In this document: positions 9,999-17,873 of the stretch, in pieces | Layout of the letters: each line of letters opens with the position of its first letter | Numbering within the stretch: the first letter of the stretch is position 1 | Assembly (NCBI RefSeq): GCF_900186865.1 | Contig: NZ_LT906480.1 | Coordinates: 2,994,001 to 3,058,000 of the forward strand | Direction of reading: 5' to 3' | Length of the DNA stretch: 64,000 bases | Origin: Stenotrophomonas maltophilia | GTDB taxonomy: Bacteria > Pseudomonadota > Gammaproteobacteria > Xanthomonadales > Xanthomonadaceae | Position numbers and translations under genes: made by a program | Notes under the pieces: model-generated | The model's input: the letters and a program-made list of their open reading frames with translations, nothing else | Database searches by the model: none | What the model was told of the DNA's origin: nothing

Positions 9999-10568
9999 AT
10001 GAATGTCATCTGGAGCAAGAGCGTGTCGGCCAACAGAACCTTTTTTGATGAGGTTACGGACGTGATCCGTCTTGTCCTCAGTAGCGCGGATGTTCCGCAT
10101 GCCGACGCCCTCGCGGTATCCAGGCAAGTGTGTGGCCGGATCAAGTCCCAATTTGGAGGCAGCACGATCTACCTGCCGACGAACCGGTCCAAGGCAGGAG
10201 GTCATGCCAGCAAGCTGGGGATGGAACTCCTCGACCTGGTTGAGGACGAACTCTCTCATCAACTGCGCCAGGCGGCCCTGCTGGATGACCTGGAGCTCGC
10301 CGCTGCGACCGAAGACGTTCGCCAGGAGCTGCTGGCTCGATGCTGCTCTCTTTGCATCTACGTACCCAGCGGGCAACGGGATGCCGCATTGGCAAGGGCA
10401 CTACAGGCTCACTCCCACCTTCAGAACAACAAGAGCAGGAGCGAAATCGCGACGATGCTGAATGTATCGACCCAAGCCGTCTGCAAGATGATCAGGCGTG
10501 CAGAGAAACACCTCCAAGCGACGAACAAGCTAAAGGACGGTGAGCACCACAAGGAGTGCCAGGTATGA
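9999..10568 (+). CDS. Mor-like transcription activator (phage late-gene type)
   Basis: 189-residue protein resembling the Mor/C activators of Mu-like phages. The C-terminal half carries the family strand-turn element (SLCIYVPSGQRD) and a helix-turn-helix (NKSRSEIATMLNVSTQAVCKMIRRAEKHL). The N-terminal half has a second strand motif, FGGSTIYLPTNR, so the GG-x-x-Y-x-P element occurs twice. The second regulator at 14898 has the same two-part plan. Mor proteins bind dyad sites beside weak promoters and switch on phage genes; here the likely target is the tail operon starting at 10714. There is no clear ribosome binding site, and a palindrome sits directly before the ATG. Confidence 0.7.
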   Translation: MNVIWSKSVSANRTFFDEVTDVIRLVLSSADVPHADALAVSRQVCGRIKSQFGGSTIYLPTNRSKAGGHASKLGMELLDLVEDELSHQLRQAALLDDLELAAATEDVRQELLARCCSLCIYVPSGQRDAALARALQAHSHLQNNKSRSEIATMLNVSTQAVCKMIRRAEKHLQATNKLKDGEHHKECQV

Positions 10569-10713
10569 CGCTTCGTTCATTCCAGATGCTTGCCATCGAG
10601 AGCGGCAAGCGGACCCTCTACTCGCTTTCCGTACCGTGCGCACCCGGACCCGGGTCCTCATGAGACAGCTGTCCGCTTCTGTTTCAATTCGCTCACAGAC
10701 CCTGAGGTGAAAA
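10569..10713. promoter_or_regulatory. leader between Mor-like gene and tail genes
   Basis: This 145-bp gap contains a hairpin with arms GCTTGCC and GGCAAGC (10588-10610), the palindrome GGACCCGGGTCC (about 10646-10657), and GACAGCTGTCCG (10664-10675), a second copy of the site in front of the Mor-like gene. It probably holds the promoter and operator of the tail gene group. Ribosome binding for 10714 is probably GAGGTG just before the ATG. Confidence 0.5.
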
Positions 10714-11178
10714 ATGGCTAAGAAGATTGGAAACGTGGATGCCGAGCTGGGCACCAGCGAGGCGACGCAGATGACTAAAACCGGCAGTGAAGGCGGTCAG
10801 GCTGAACTGGAGATATTGATGGGCGAAGGCCAGGTTCGGGTGGCCGGTCAACAGCTCTCTGTACGTGAGTACACCTTCGCCGAGGGGCTTTTCATCCAGG
10901 CTACCGCTCGATCCTTCCTGGAAGACCTGTACGGCGTGTTCAAGCCAGGCAGCACCGTTCCCAGCTTCGAGCAAGTGAGTGAAATCTGCGCTCGCAATGC
11001 CGATGTGATTCTGGACCTGATGGCGAAGTCAGCCAATGTCGAACGTAGTTGGGTGGAGTCTCTGGCTGAGGCCGAGGGTGAACTGCTGATGCTTGCCTGG
11101 TGGAGAGTGAACTCCGGTTTTTTTATCCGTCGGGTCCTCCGGCGCGCAATCGCAGAGGCGCCCCAAAGCAACCCGTGA
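10714..11178 (+). CDS. phage tail assembly chaperone, zero-frame product (G-like)
   Basis: 154 residues. I recall similar proteins (DUF6631-like, with VRVAGQQLSVREYTFAEGL) directly before tape measure genes of long-tailed phages and prophages. Position and length fit the first of the paired tail assembly chaperones, equivalent to lambda gpG. Near its 3' end, codons GGT TTT TTT ATC contain T TTT TTT at 11118-11124, where a -1 slip would fuse it to the overlapping frame ending at 11396. Without slippage it ends RRAIAEAPQSNP. Chaperones of this type coat the tape measure protein during tail assembly. Family match moderate; positional argument strong. Confidence 0.72.
   Translation: MAKKIGNVDAELGTSEATQMTKTGSEGGQAELEILMGEGQVRVAGQQLSVREYTFAEGLFIQATARSFLEDLYGVFKPGSTVPSFEQVSEICARNADVILDLMAKSANVERSWVESLAEAEGELLMLAWWRVNSGFFIRRVLRRAIAEAPQSNP
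11118..11124 (+). promoter_or_regulatory. predicted -1 ribosomal frameshift site (T TTT TTT)
   Basis: Seven T residues follow GG and are in register for X-XXY-YYZ slippage: zero-frame codons are GGT TTT TTT A. A -1 slip leads into TAT CCG TCG and the overlapping 3' frame. A short stem GGCGC (about 11141) with GCGCC (about 11158) lies downstream and may stimulate slippage. Such a site between chaperone frames and upstream of the tape measure gene is conserved in many tailed phages. Confidence 0.75.
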
Positions 11179-11396
11179 GCTGGGCCAAGGTCTTCAGCGC
11201 CTTGACCCAGGCGGGCTATGGGCCTTGCCAGCAACTGAAATCAATGACGGGACGTCAGTTGCAGCTTCTCTACCGCGAATCGCAGCTACAGCGCCGTCGC
11301 TTTCGCGCTGAACGCATCAACGACATGAATGCCGCCGTGAACGGCGCACCCAAGGAAACCGCAGCGCTGCTCAGGCATCTGCTGTCAGAGGAATAG
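11124..11396 (+). CDS. tail assembly chaperone frameshift extension (GT-like)
   Basis: Frame -1 relative to the gene at 10714. Entered by slippage at 11118-11124 it adds 90 residues beginning YPSGPPARNRRGAPKQPVSW, giving a fusion of about 227 residues. The extension is basic and helical (KVFSALTQAGYGPCQQLKSMTGRQLQLLYRESQLQRRRFRAERINDMN), as expected for the T part of lambda gpG-T, which bridges to the tail tube. It has no start codon with a good ribosome binding site of its own, and it stops two bases before the tape measure ATG. The fusion is a prediction, not observed. Confidence 0.68.
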   Translation, partial: YPSGPPARNRRGAPKQPVSWAKVFSALTQAGYGPCQQLKSMTGRQLQLLYRESQLQRRRFRAERINDMNAAVNGAPKETAALLRHLLSEE

Positions 11397-11398
11397 TC

Positions 11399-14300
11399 AT
11401 GGCAAGCAAGCGCAGCATGGAACTGGCGATGCGTATCGCCGTGGATATCGAGCAGGCGCAAAAGGCGCTGCCGGTATTGCAGCGTGGCTTGAGCTCGATT
11501 AAGGATGCTGGCAGTGCTGCTGGTGTTGGCTTTGACGCGTTGGCGCAGAAGTCCACCAAGGTTGCACAGGCCTTGGACAAAGCCAGCAGGAGCAGCTCTG
11601 AGTCCGCAGGCCGCATGGAAGAAGCGGGGGCAAGTGCTGCCAAGGGTGCCGCTGGCATGGAGGCAGCGGGCGGGTCGGCCAAAGCCATGTCAGCAGATGT
11701 TGCAGCTGCGGCAGATCGCGTGCGTGCATCTGGCACCGCTGTTCAAAAGACGGTTGCTGACGAAATTCGCATGATTGGAGAGCTTGATGCCCGCTTGCAG
11801 CGCGGTGCAGCAAGCATGGCCGACCTGGCTGAAACGGAGACCCTGCTCGATAGGGCGATGTCCAGAGGGTTGCTCAGCACCGAGGACTACAACAACGCAA
11901 TCAAGGCTCTGGATAAGCAGGGTGGCGCGCTCGCGCGCACTGAGCGACAGCGCGAGCAGGCCGTGGATGGGGCTGTAGGGCGCTACGACAAAGCCTCGGT
12001 CAAGCTCCAGAAGCTCGAGCAGGATGAGCGTGCACTCAAGGTTGCAGTAGACTCCGGCCGAATCAGTCGTGAGCAGTACAATCGCGCGTTGTCGGACCTG
12101 ACCGCGCAACGCAATGCGGTCAAAAACGCTGATGCGCTCTCGCGCTCAATGGGTGCTGGGCCCGTATCTGCGGGCCAGTATCAGGCCGCCATGCGGCAGT
12201 TGCCTGCACAAATCACCGATATCACCACCAGCCTGGCAACAGGCATGCCGATCTGGATGGTCGCGGTGCAGCAGGGCGGCCAGATCAAGGACTCTTTCGG
12301 CGGCATCGGCCCTGCTGCGAGGGCGGTGGCGGCGGCCATCAACCCGATGGTGCTGGCTGTCGGCGGTACCGCTGCGGTGCTGGGCTCTATGGCGTATATG
12401 GCCCACCGTGGCTACACGGAATTGCTATCGCTGGAGTCGGCGATCATCGCCAACGGTGGCAGCTCGGGCAGGACTGCTGGCCAGCTGAACCAGCTTGCCG
12501 GTGAGGTTGGCGGGCTGGTCAAGGACTACGACCTGGCGCGCGCGTCGGTGGAGCAGCTCACTCGAAGCGGACAGCTCTCCGGAAAGACCCTGGACGATGC
12601 CAGTCGCGCAGCTGCTGCGCTGGCAAAGCTGACAGGTGATTCCATCGATTCGACCACGGCCAAGATTTCCGAGCTCGCCAAGTCACCTACCGAAACGCTG
12701 CGCAAGCTCAGTGACCAATATGGCTTCCTGACCGTTGAAGTCTACGAGCATGTGCGTTCTCTCGAAGAGCAGGGGCGCGAGACCGACGCGGTTCGGGTGG
12801 CGGTGGAGTATATGGCCGACGTCTACACCGAGCGGCTCAAGCGCGTGCAGGATGCCACTCGCGGCCTCACTGGCTTTGTGAGCCAGCTTCGTCAGGAGTG
12901 GCAGGCATTTACGGCAGACCTGAAGAACATTTCCAACCCAACGCTGGAAATCGATATCGCCAAGACTCAGCAGCAGCTTGCGGCGCTGCGCAGTGGCGCT
13001 TTTGTTGCACCTCGATATCTGAGCGATCAGAACCGGGCCAACGATATCGCCGAGCTGGAGCGCCGACTGGCTCTGTTGAAGGCGCAGAAGGAAGACCAGG
13101 ACGAACTCGCGTCGGGCGAGGCTTTTGTGACAGGACTTCGCCGAAAGGGTGTTGCCGTAGCAGATGACCTGGCACGTGCGCTCGATAGTGGTGCCAGCAA
13201 GGCCGAGAAGCTGAGAAAGGCCACTGCGGAGGTCGCCGATCAGTTCCGTACGCTTCGTGCGATCAGCCCCGGCAGTGACCTGCTCAAGGGAGTGGTGTTT
13301 GGGGACGATGGCAGCGTCAGCGGCGGTGCCTATGATCGGCGCGTCAAGCAGCTACAAAGTCAGTTTCTGGAGACGACGCCCAAGGCTCGAAAATCCGACG
13401 CGCAGAAGGATGAGGCCGCTGCACAACGCGAACTGGAGCGGTTAAAGCAGCAAATTCAGCTGGTTGGAACGCTGGATGAAATGCACAAGAAGGCTACCGA
13501 AACGGCTCGTATCGAGGCTGCCATTGCCGAGGGTGAGTTCAAGAATTCCACTGCGCGCACAAAGCAAGAGTTGTTGGACAAGGCAGCAGAGAAAGACTTG
13601 GCTGACCAGCGCCTTGATGCTGATCGACAGCTGCTCGGGGTCAGGGATCGAATTGCCCAATTGCAGGGGCAAGGCCCGGATGCGGAACTGGCAAAGACCC
13701 GCCGAGAGCTGAACCTACTCAAGCAGGAGTTGGAACGTCTGGGCGAAACCGCCAAAGCGGCCGACGTCACCAAACTACTCAACTTGAGCGAGGCGAGCAC
13801 ACGCTTCAAGACGTTGCAGGAGACCTACAACCAGACAATCGGGGCCATCGCGCTTGATCAGCAGCGCATCCAGGTTGAGCTTCAGGCGGGTCTCATTACT
13901 GAGGCACAGGCTCAAGATCGCATTGTTGCGGTCTACCAGAAGAAGCTCGGCACCATCAGGGAGATTATCCCTGAGATGCGCGAAATTGCGTTGACGCTCA
14001 AGGACCCGGCAGTCATTGCGGCGGTGGATCAGATTGAGCTGAAGCTCCAAGAGATGGGGCAAACAACCAGCCTTCTGCAACAGTCGATCCGCAACACCCT
14101 TGAAGGGTCATTCAAGAACCTGTTCATGTCCCTGGTTACGCAAACCGATTCACTGAGTGATTCGATTGCCAACTTCTTCTCCAGCTTGGCGCTGGGTATT
14201 GCCGAGTTCGCCGCAGCTCAGCTTGCTCAAGCCGCCGCCATGCGTCTTATGAGCCTGTTCCCCGGTTCGAGTGGCGGTGGAGATGGGGCGCAAGAGATGA

Positions 14301-14896
14301 CCAAAGCTGCAACGATTGCGGCAGCAGCCGGTGCAGCTATTGGCCTTGGTGCCGCGAAGCTGGAGACCTCAGCAACCACTCTGGGGTCCTCGGGACTCGG
14401 CCTGGTCATCGGCGCGCAGGCGGTCAGCAAGGCCGCCAGCCAGATGCAGGCTGCTGCCGCGGCTATGGCTGTGTCCAGTGCAGCCAGCTTTGCAACTGGT
14501 GGTTGGACGGGGCCTGGTGGTAAGTACAAGCCTGCCGGCATCGTGCATGCCGATGAATTCGTCTTGCGCCAGGAAGTGGTTCGTCAGTCTGGTGCCAAGA
14601 CATTCCTCTCAGCATTCAATCGAGTGGGCATGGCTGCCATCGGCGGCTGGCGCGATGGCTACGCGGAGGGCGGCCCGGTCAGCCTTGGACAGCCCATGTC
14701 GGTCTCACAGCCAATGGCGAGGATGGTGGCTACTGGCGCTCCCGCGAGCCAGGCACCGCGCATTGGATTGCGGATGGTGAATGTGGTGGAGCCGAGCTTG
14801 CTGGCGAACTACCTGGATGACCCCGGGAGTGACCACGTGTTCATTAACAAGATCAATCGCAATTCCGAGGCGATCCGCCACGTGTTGGGAGGCTGA
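11399..14896 (+). CDS. phage tail tape measure protein
   Basis: 1165 residues. In tailed phages this protein fills the tail tube and sets tail length; at about 0.15 nm per residue it would correspond to a tail of roughly 170 nm. The section about residues 255-335 (QYQAAMRQLPAQITDITTSL, then PIWMVAVQQGGQIKDSFGGIGPA and a hydrophobic stretch) is the prophage/lambda-type tape measure domain. Long helical, charged coiled-coil segments follow, and the C-terminal FKNLFMSLVTQTDSLSDSIANFFSSLALGIAEF plus a Gly/Ala-rich tail match the lambda gpH C-terminal region. The frame is intact, which argues for retained function. No tube or tail-tip gene follows it. Confidence 0.92.
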   Translation: MASKRSMELAMRIAVDIEQAQKALPVLQRGLSSIKDAGSAAGVGFDALAQKSTKVAQALDKASRSSSESAGRMEEAGASAAKGAAGMEAAGGSAKAMSADVAAAADRVRASGTAVQKTVADEIRMIGELDARLQRGAASMADLAETETLLDRAMSRGLLSTEDYNNAIKALDKQGGALARTERQREQAVDGAVGRYDKASVKLQKLEQDERALKVAVDSGRISREQYNRALSDLTAQRNAVKNADALSRSMGAGPVSAGQYQAAMRQLPAQITDITTSLATGMPIWMVAVQQGGQIKDSFGGIGPAARAVAAAINPMVLAVGGTAAVLGSMAYMAHRGYTELLSLESAIIANGGSSGRTAGQLNQLAGEVGGLVKDYDLARASVEQLTRSGQLSGKTLDDASRAAAALAKLTGDSIDSTTAKISELAKSPTETLRKLSDQYGFLTVEVYEHVRSLEEQGRETDAVRVAVEYMADVYTERLKRVQDATRGLTGFVSQLRQEWQAFTADLKNISNPTLEIDIAKTQQQLAALRSGAFVAPRYLSDQNRANDIAELERRLALLKAQKEDQDELASGEAFVTGLRRKGVAVADDLARALDSGASKAEKLRKATAEVADQFRTLRAISPGSDLLKGVVFGDDGSVSGGAYDRRVKQLQSQFLETTPKARKSDAQKDEAAAQRELERLKQQIQLVGTLDEMHKKATETARIEAAIAEGEFKNSTARTKQELLDKAAEKDLADQRLDADRQLLGVRDRIAQLQGQGPDAELAKTRRELNLLKQELERLGETAKAADVTKLLNLSEASTRFKTLQETYNQTIGAIALDQQRIQVELQAGLITEAQAQDRIVAVYQKKLGTIREIIPEMREIALTLKDPAVIAAVDQIELKLQEMGQTTSLLQQSIRNTLEGSFKNLFMSLVTQTDSLSDSIANFFSSLALGIAEFAAAQLAQAAAMRLMSLFPGSSGGGDGAQEMTKAATIAAAAGAAIGLGAAKLETSATTLGSSGLGLVIGAQAVSKAASQMQAAAAAMAVSSAASFATGGWTGPGGKYKPAGIVHADEFVLRQEVVRQSGAKTFLSAFNRVGMAAIGGWRDGYAEGGPVSLGQPMSVSQPMARMVATGAPASQAPRIGLRMVNVVEPSLLANYLDDPGSDHVFINKINRNSEAIRHVLGG

Positions 14897-14897
14897 C

Positions 14898-15584
14898 GTG
14901 CAAGATAGAAGCTCAAAGACTTGTGATCATCCGCTCAAATGCGGCTGCGCGCCCTCAGACGCGTGTCAGACACCAGCGGGCAGGGGTGCGGCTGACGATG
15001 GGCAGGGCAAGGGGTGGGCAGCAAAGGTGAGCGACTTGGCGCCATTCTCAAATGAGGGCTCGGGTGTGATGGAGGGCCTTGCTGCCGCTCTTGCACGTGC
15101 ATTGCACAAGCTGAACTCAGAGGTGGACGTTCCTGCGGTAGTTGGAGCGGCTATTCAGTACGTCGCGCGGGAGCATGGCGGGGTCAATCTGTGCTTTCCG
15201 GTCTCCGCCGAAGGTGCGGGACGCCGCAGCGACACCAAGGCTCGCCGGGACGGATTCATTGCCGGATTGAAAGCGGAGGTCATCCGCCAACTGGTAATCC
15301 GTGGGTGTGACCAGGACAGACGCGAGGCGGCTGGTGCAGCGGCCGTGGCGTCTGTGCTGACGGCATTCTCTGGGGGATCGGTCTATATCCCATCGATGGC
15401 GGCTTACCGCCAGGCCGAACAACACGCGGCCATTGTTTCCCGCTACCGAGCCGGAGAGAGAACTCATGAAATTGCTGCGTCCTGTGGCATCTCCGAGCGT
15501 TCGGTCCGTCGAATCTTGCAGCGAAGCCGCGAACGCAATCGACGTGAAGGTCGGAACTGGAAAGCAACTACTGATAGGCCGTAG
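14898..15584 (+). CDS. second Mor-like transcription activator
   Basis: 228 residues starting at GTG 14898, one base after the tape measure stop and preceded by GGGAGG. The C-terminal part has FSGGSVYIPSMAAYRQAEQ followed by a helix-turn-helix (GERTHEIAASCGISERSVRRILQRSR), the Mor signature. As in the gene at 9999, an earlier copy of the strand motif (REHGGVNLCFPV) lies about 65 residues upstream, so the two regulators are distant paralogues. The N-terminus has a Cys/His cluster, CDHPLKCGCAPSDAC, that may bind a metal. Being the last gene of a tail transcript, it could activate later genes or feed back on its own operon. Confidence 0.68.
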   Translation: MQDRSSKTCDHPLKCGCAPSDACQTPAGRGAADDGQGKGWAAKVSDLAPFSNEGSGVMEGLAAALARALHKLNSEVDVPAVVGAAIQYVAREHGGVNLCFPVSAEGAGRRSDTKARRDGFIAGLKAEVIRQLVIRGCDQDRREAAGAAAVASVLTAFSGGSVYIPSMAAYRQAEQHAAIVSRYRAGERTHEIAASCGISERSVRRILQRSRERNRREGRNWKATTDRP

Positions 15585-15643
15585 AAGCACGTGATTGCTG
15601 CGTATGCAGCTCTCTATTCCTACCCTGTGACAGGCATTTCAAA

Positions 15644-16216
15644 ATGGCATTGCGTGCATTTCAAATCTTCCGAGCTGGTACATGGAACTCTCAGTCTGGC
15701 TCGGTCACCATCGACAAGCGGGCCGTCACCGCCGTTGCCCTCAACTATAGCCAGGCGGTAAAGGCTGCCCCCTTGGTGCTCGGCCACCCTGATGTTGAGA
15801 CGAACACCTATGGTCAGGTGCGAGGCTTGGCTGAAATGGATGGCGAGCTCTACGCCTTTGCCGATGTGGATGACAGCCTGATCGGCTCGGTGCGAAGTGG
15901 CTCCTACAAGAGCGTCTCAGCCTCGATCTACCTTCCCAACTCGCCAGGCAACCCCATGCCGGGTACCTACTACCTCCGGCATGTCGGCTTTCTGGGTGCC
16001 CAAGCCCCCGCTGTAAAGGGAATGCAGCCGTTGAGCTTTGCAGAACCTGCGCACGGCGGCACTCCCTCTGTTGCGAACTTCTCCGCACCCATCGGGTACC
16101 AGGTTGATCGTGCACAGATGCAGCTGTACGAACTGGCGCGTGATGTGCAACACGCCAACCCATCTATCGGCTTTATCCAAGCCGCGATCATGGCCCAAAA
16201 GGCCATTCAACGATAA
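15644..16216 (+). CDS. Mu I-like phage head maturation protease
   Basis: 190 residues. FQIFRAGTWNSQSGSVTIDKRAVTAVALNYSQ, then APLVLGHPDVETNTYGQVRGL and YKSVSASIYLPNSPGNPMPGTYYLRHVGFLGAQAPAVKG, closely match the N-terminal protease part of Mu-I-type proteins, which cleave the scaffold and mature capsids. His in GHP and Ser in VSAS are likely catalytic positions. Mu I is about twice as long because the scaffold follows the protease domain; here the chain stops soon after the domain, so the scaffold part is missing. No major capsid gene is present nearby. Confidence 0.75.
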   Translation: MALRAFQIFRAGTWNSQSGSVTIDKRAVTAVALNYSQAVKAAPLVLGHPDVETNTYGQVRGLAEMDGELYAFADVDDSLIGSVRSGSYKSVSASIYLPNSPGNPMPGTYYLRHVGFLGAQAPAVKGMQPLSFAEPAHGGTPSVANFSAPIGYQVDRAQMQLYELARDVQHANPSIGFIQAAIMAQKAIQR

Positions 16217-16225
16217 GAGGTCCCC

Positions 16226-17020
16226 ATGAACACCATCACGGAAATCCAGTCCAGCATCGAAAGCCTGGGCGCGATCAAAGAGAAAATCACTGCCGCCGTT
16301 TCTGAGCGCTACCAGCGCTTGGAGGTGCTGGCCGGGGAAAGGGGCAGGATCGTCTCGCAGCCCGTGTCGCGCAGGGACTACACGACGCTCGTGTGGCGCA
16401 TGCTGGATCTGAAGGCTGAACATTATCGTCAGAGGCTCACCGATGAGCTCAGGAAATCCATCTTTGGGAACGGTGACCCCGGTCAGATGAAGGCCACTGT
16501 AGGGTCGGCCATGCGGCTCAACACGATGAAGCCCGACGATATGCTTGGCACCCTGCCGGGACAGCTGCGCGGAGCGGTCTACGGCGGTGATTTTGACAGG
16601 GAGCCGCTCACCCAGCTTGCCGCTACCTACTTCCTCCTGGATGAGATGAAGCTGGCGACTGCCGACGCCCTGGATGGCATCGCAAATTGGCCCAAGGCCC
16701 TCCCGCTCAAGGCTTCGCTGGCGAAGATCGGTGAGATTGATCGGGAAATGCTCAGCATCGAGTCCGAGCTGGAGTTGCTGAAAAAGGATGCGCACCGCAT
16801 CGGCCTGGCCCTGCCATCGAAGCCGGTGAAGGTGGAGCCGATCCAGCCGGGTAGCTGGGAGTGGTTGAACCAGCTGACTGAGAGCGTGGAGCGTCGCCGG
16901 CGACAGGAGGCGATTGACGATCCCCTGCGCGCTCGGTCAATCGTTGTGCGGGATGGCGTCAGGGGCTGGATGCGCATGAACCTGGAAACCGGTCAGGAAG
17001 AGTTTGTTCCCGAGCGCTGA
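16226..17020 (+). CDS. unknown phage-island protein
   Basis: 264 residues, not recognised. It starts nine bases after the protease stop with AAGAGG before the ATG, so the two are co-transcribed. Helix-rich and charged: MNTITEIQSSIESLGAIKEKITAAVSERYQRLEVL at the start, a mixed middle (KPDDMLGTLPGQLRGAVYGGD), a heptad-like stretch at about 175-200 (KIGEIDREMLSIESELELLKKD) and a basic end with WEWLNQLTESVERRRRQEAI. No membrane segment and no enzyme motif. It might be structural, or a scaffold substitute for the short protease, but this is only a guess from position. Confidence 0.7.
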   Translation: MNTITEIQSSIESLGAIKEKITAAVSERYQRLEVLAGERGRIVSQPVSRRDYTTLVWRMLDLKAEHYRQRLTDELRKSIFGNGDPGQMKATVGSAMRLNTMKPDDMLGTLPGQLRGAVYGGDFDREPLTQLAATYFLLDEMKLATADALDGIANWPKALPLKASLAKIGEIDREMLSIESELELLKKDAHRIGLALPSKPVKVEPIQPGSWEWLNQLTESVERRRRQEAIDDPLRARSIVVRDGVRGWMRMNLETGQEEFVPER

Positions 17021-17257
17021 GCCAGGCGCTAACGGACAAGCGGTGCGTGTCCGTGGGCCTCGGCCTCAACAACGACCGCAGGGTGGGCTGCTCTTCCGGC
17101 CGTTGGCCGTTCGCCAGATTCTCCGAGGGCGAAGTCACGGGGCGGTGACCACCCACCCCCAAGGCTGTTGCATATGCAGCCCTGAGGGTGTAGTGTCTGT
17201 CCCGTCACCCCACGGGTGATCGGGAATTGACAGCCCGGCAATACTCGAGGCGCACAA
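17021..17257. other. intergenic leader in the phage island, first half
   Basis: No gene seen. It contains a hairpin GGCTG...CAGCC around GCATATGC (about 17163-17181), a compact stem TCACCC-CAC-GGGTGA (17205-17219) and a TTGACA hexamer (about 17227) without an obvious matching -10 element. It leads straight into the terminator at 17258. Confidence 0.5.
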
Positions 17258-17287
17258 GCGCCCATCGCCCGATGAAGGCGCTTTTTT
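17249..17287 (+). terminator. intrinsic terminator with alternative pairing
   Basis: The terminator stem pairs GCGCCCATCG (17258-17267) with CGATG-AA-GGCGC (17270-17281) and is followed by six T (17282-17287). A preceding GGCGC (17249-17253) can instead pair with GCGCC (17258-17262) around a four-base loop, which would disrupt the terminator. This is attenuator-like geometry just upstream of the C4-like leader. Confidence 0.7.
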
Positions 17288-17447
17288 GTTGTCCTGCATC
17301 GGGCGGGGCTTGCCTACCAGTTCTACGGTGGGCGGTGCGCGGAGGCCACTGTGCCTGCCGGTCCTCGAGCCGGTCTGTCAACCGCGCGCCGTCCGCCACC
17401 TCATTTGACAGTTGGGTGGCGGTAACTCAGACCTCGAGGAACCGACA
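17288..17447 (+). ncRNA. C4-like antisense RNA leader (phage immunity type)
   Basis: The stretch GCCTACCAG...GGTGGGCGGTGCGCGG...TGCCTGCCGGTCCTCGAG...GTCTGTCAACCGC...GTCCGCCACC looks like the C4/CI antisense RNA family of P1/P7/P4-type phages as I remember it. Three segments can pair with the region just downstream: CGGTCCTCGAG (17359-17369) with CTCGAGGAACCG (17433-17444), which includes the ribosome binding site of the next gene; CTGTCAA (17375-17381) with TTGACAG (17405-17411); CCGCCACC (17393-17400) with GGTGGCGG (17415-17422). Short split pairing that masks a start region is how C4 works. The pairings are seen; the family assignment is by recall. Confidence 0.6.
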
Positions 17448-17840
17448 ATGAACATGATCAATTCCGCCAGCCAGCCCCCGTTCCGCTCGCTCAAGCTGGC
17501 AGCATCCCAAGCGCATGATGACCTTGACACCATTGCCGGAGCGCTGAATGGCCTGCGCGATGCACTGGAAGTCCGGGGCGGCAACGACGCCATCAACAGG
17601 GATAACCTGGCGATGCTCTTCCACGCCACTGAGGCACGCAACTTGCCGGAGGGCGTCAGTGATGAGGGGATTGGCGAGGCCCGCGCTGCGATCATCGACC
17701 TGATCAGCCCCGAATCCAACTTGAACGGCATCTCTCGCGCCCGTGTGTGGTCGCTGGTCTGCCTGCTGGCCAAGCTGCAAGAGGTTGCCGTCCACCGGCT
17801 CGGCGAGATCGTGCACGGCCATCCAGCTCTGGATGCTTGA
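17448..17840 (+). CDS. unknown small protein under C4-like leader
   Basis: 130 residues, not recognised. ATG at 17448 is preceded by GAGGA at the right distance, and that sequence is the one the leader RNA can cover. Two helical parts are visible: SLKLAASQAHDDLDTIAGALNGLRDALE and ARVWSLVCLLAKLQEVAVHRLGEIV, with a polar middle. No membrane segment or catalytic motif. In P1 and P4 the equivalent position is taken by icd/ant or kil-type genes that interfere with host growth or repressors; a similar role is possible but unproven. Confidence 0.65.
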   Translation: MNMINSASQPPFRSLKLAASQAHDDLDTIAGALNGLRDALEVRGGNDAINRDNLAMLFHATEARNLPEGVSDEGIGEARAAIIDLISPESNLNGISRARVWSLVCLLAKLQEVAVHRLGEIVHGHPALDA

Positions 17841-17873
17841 CCGCCCTATTCGGTCCACAGCTGCCTCAACCTG

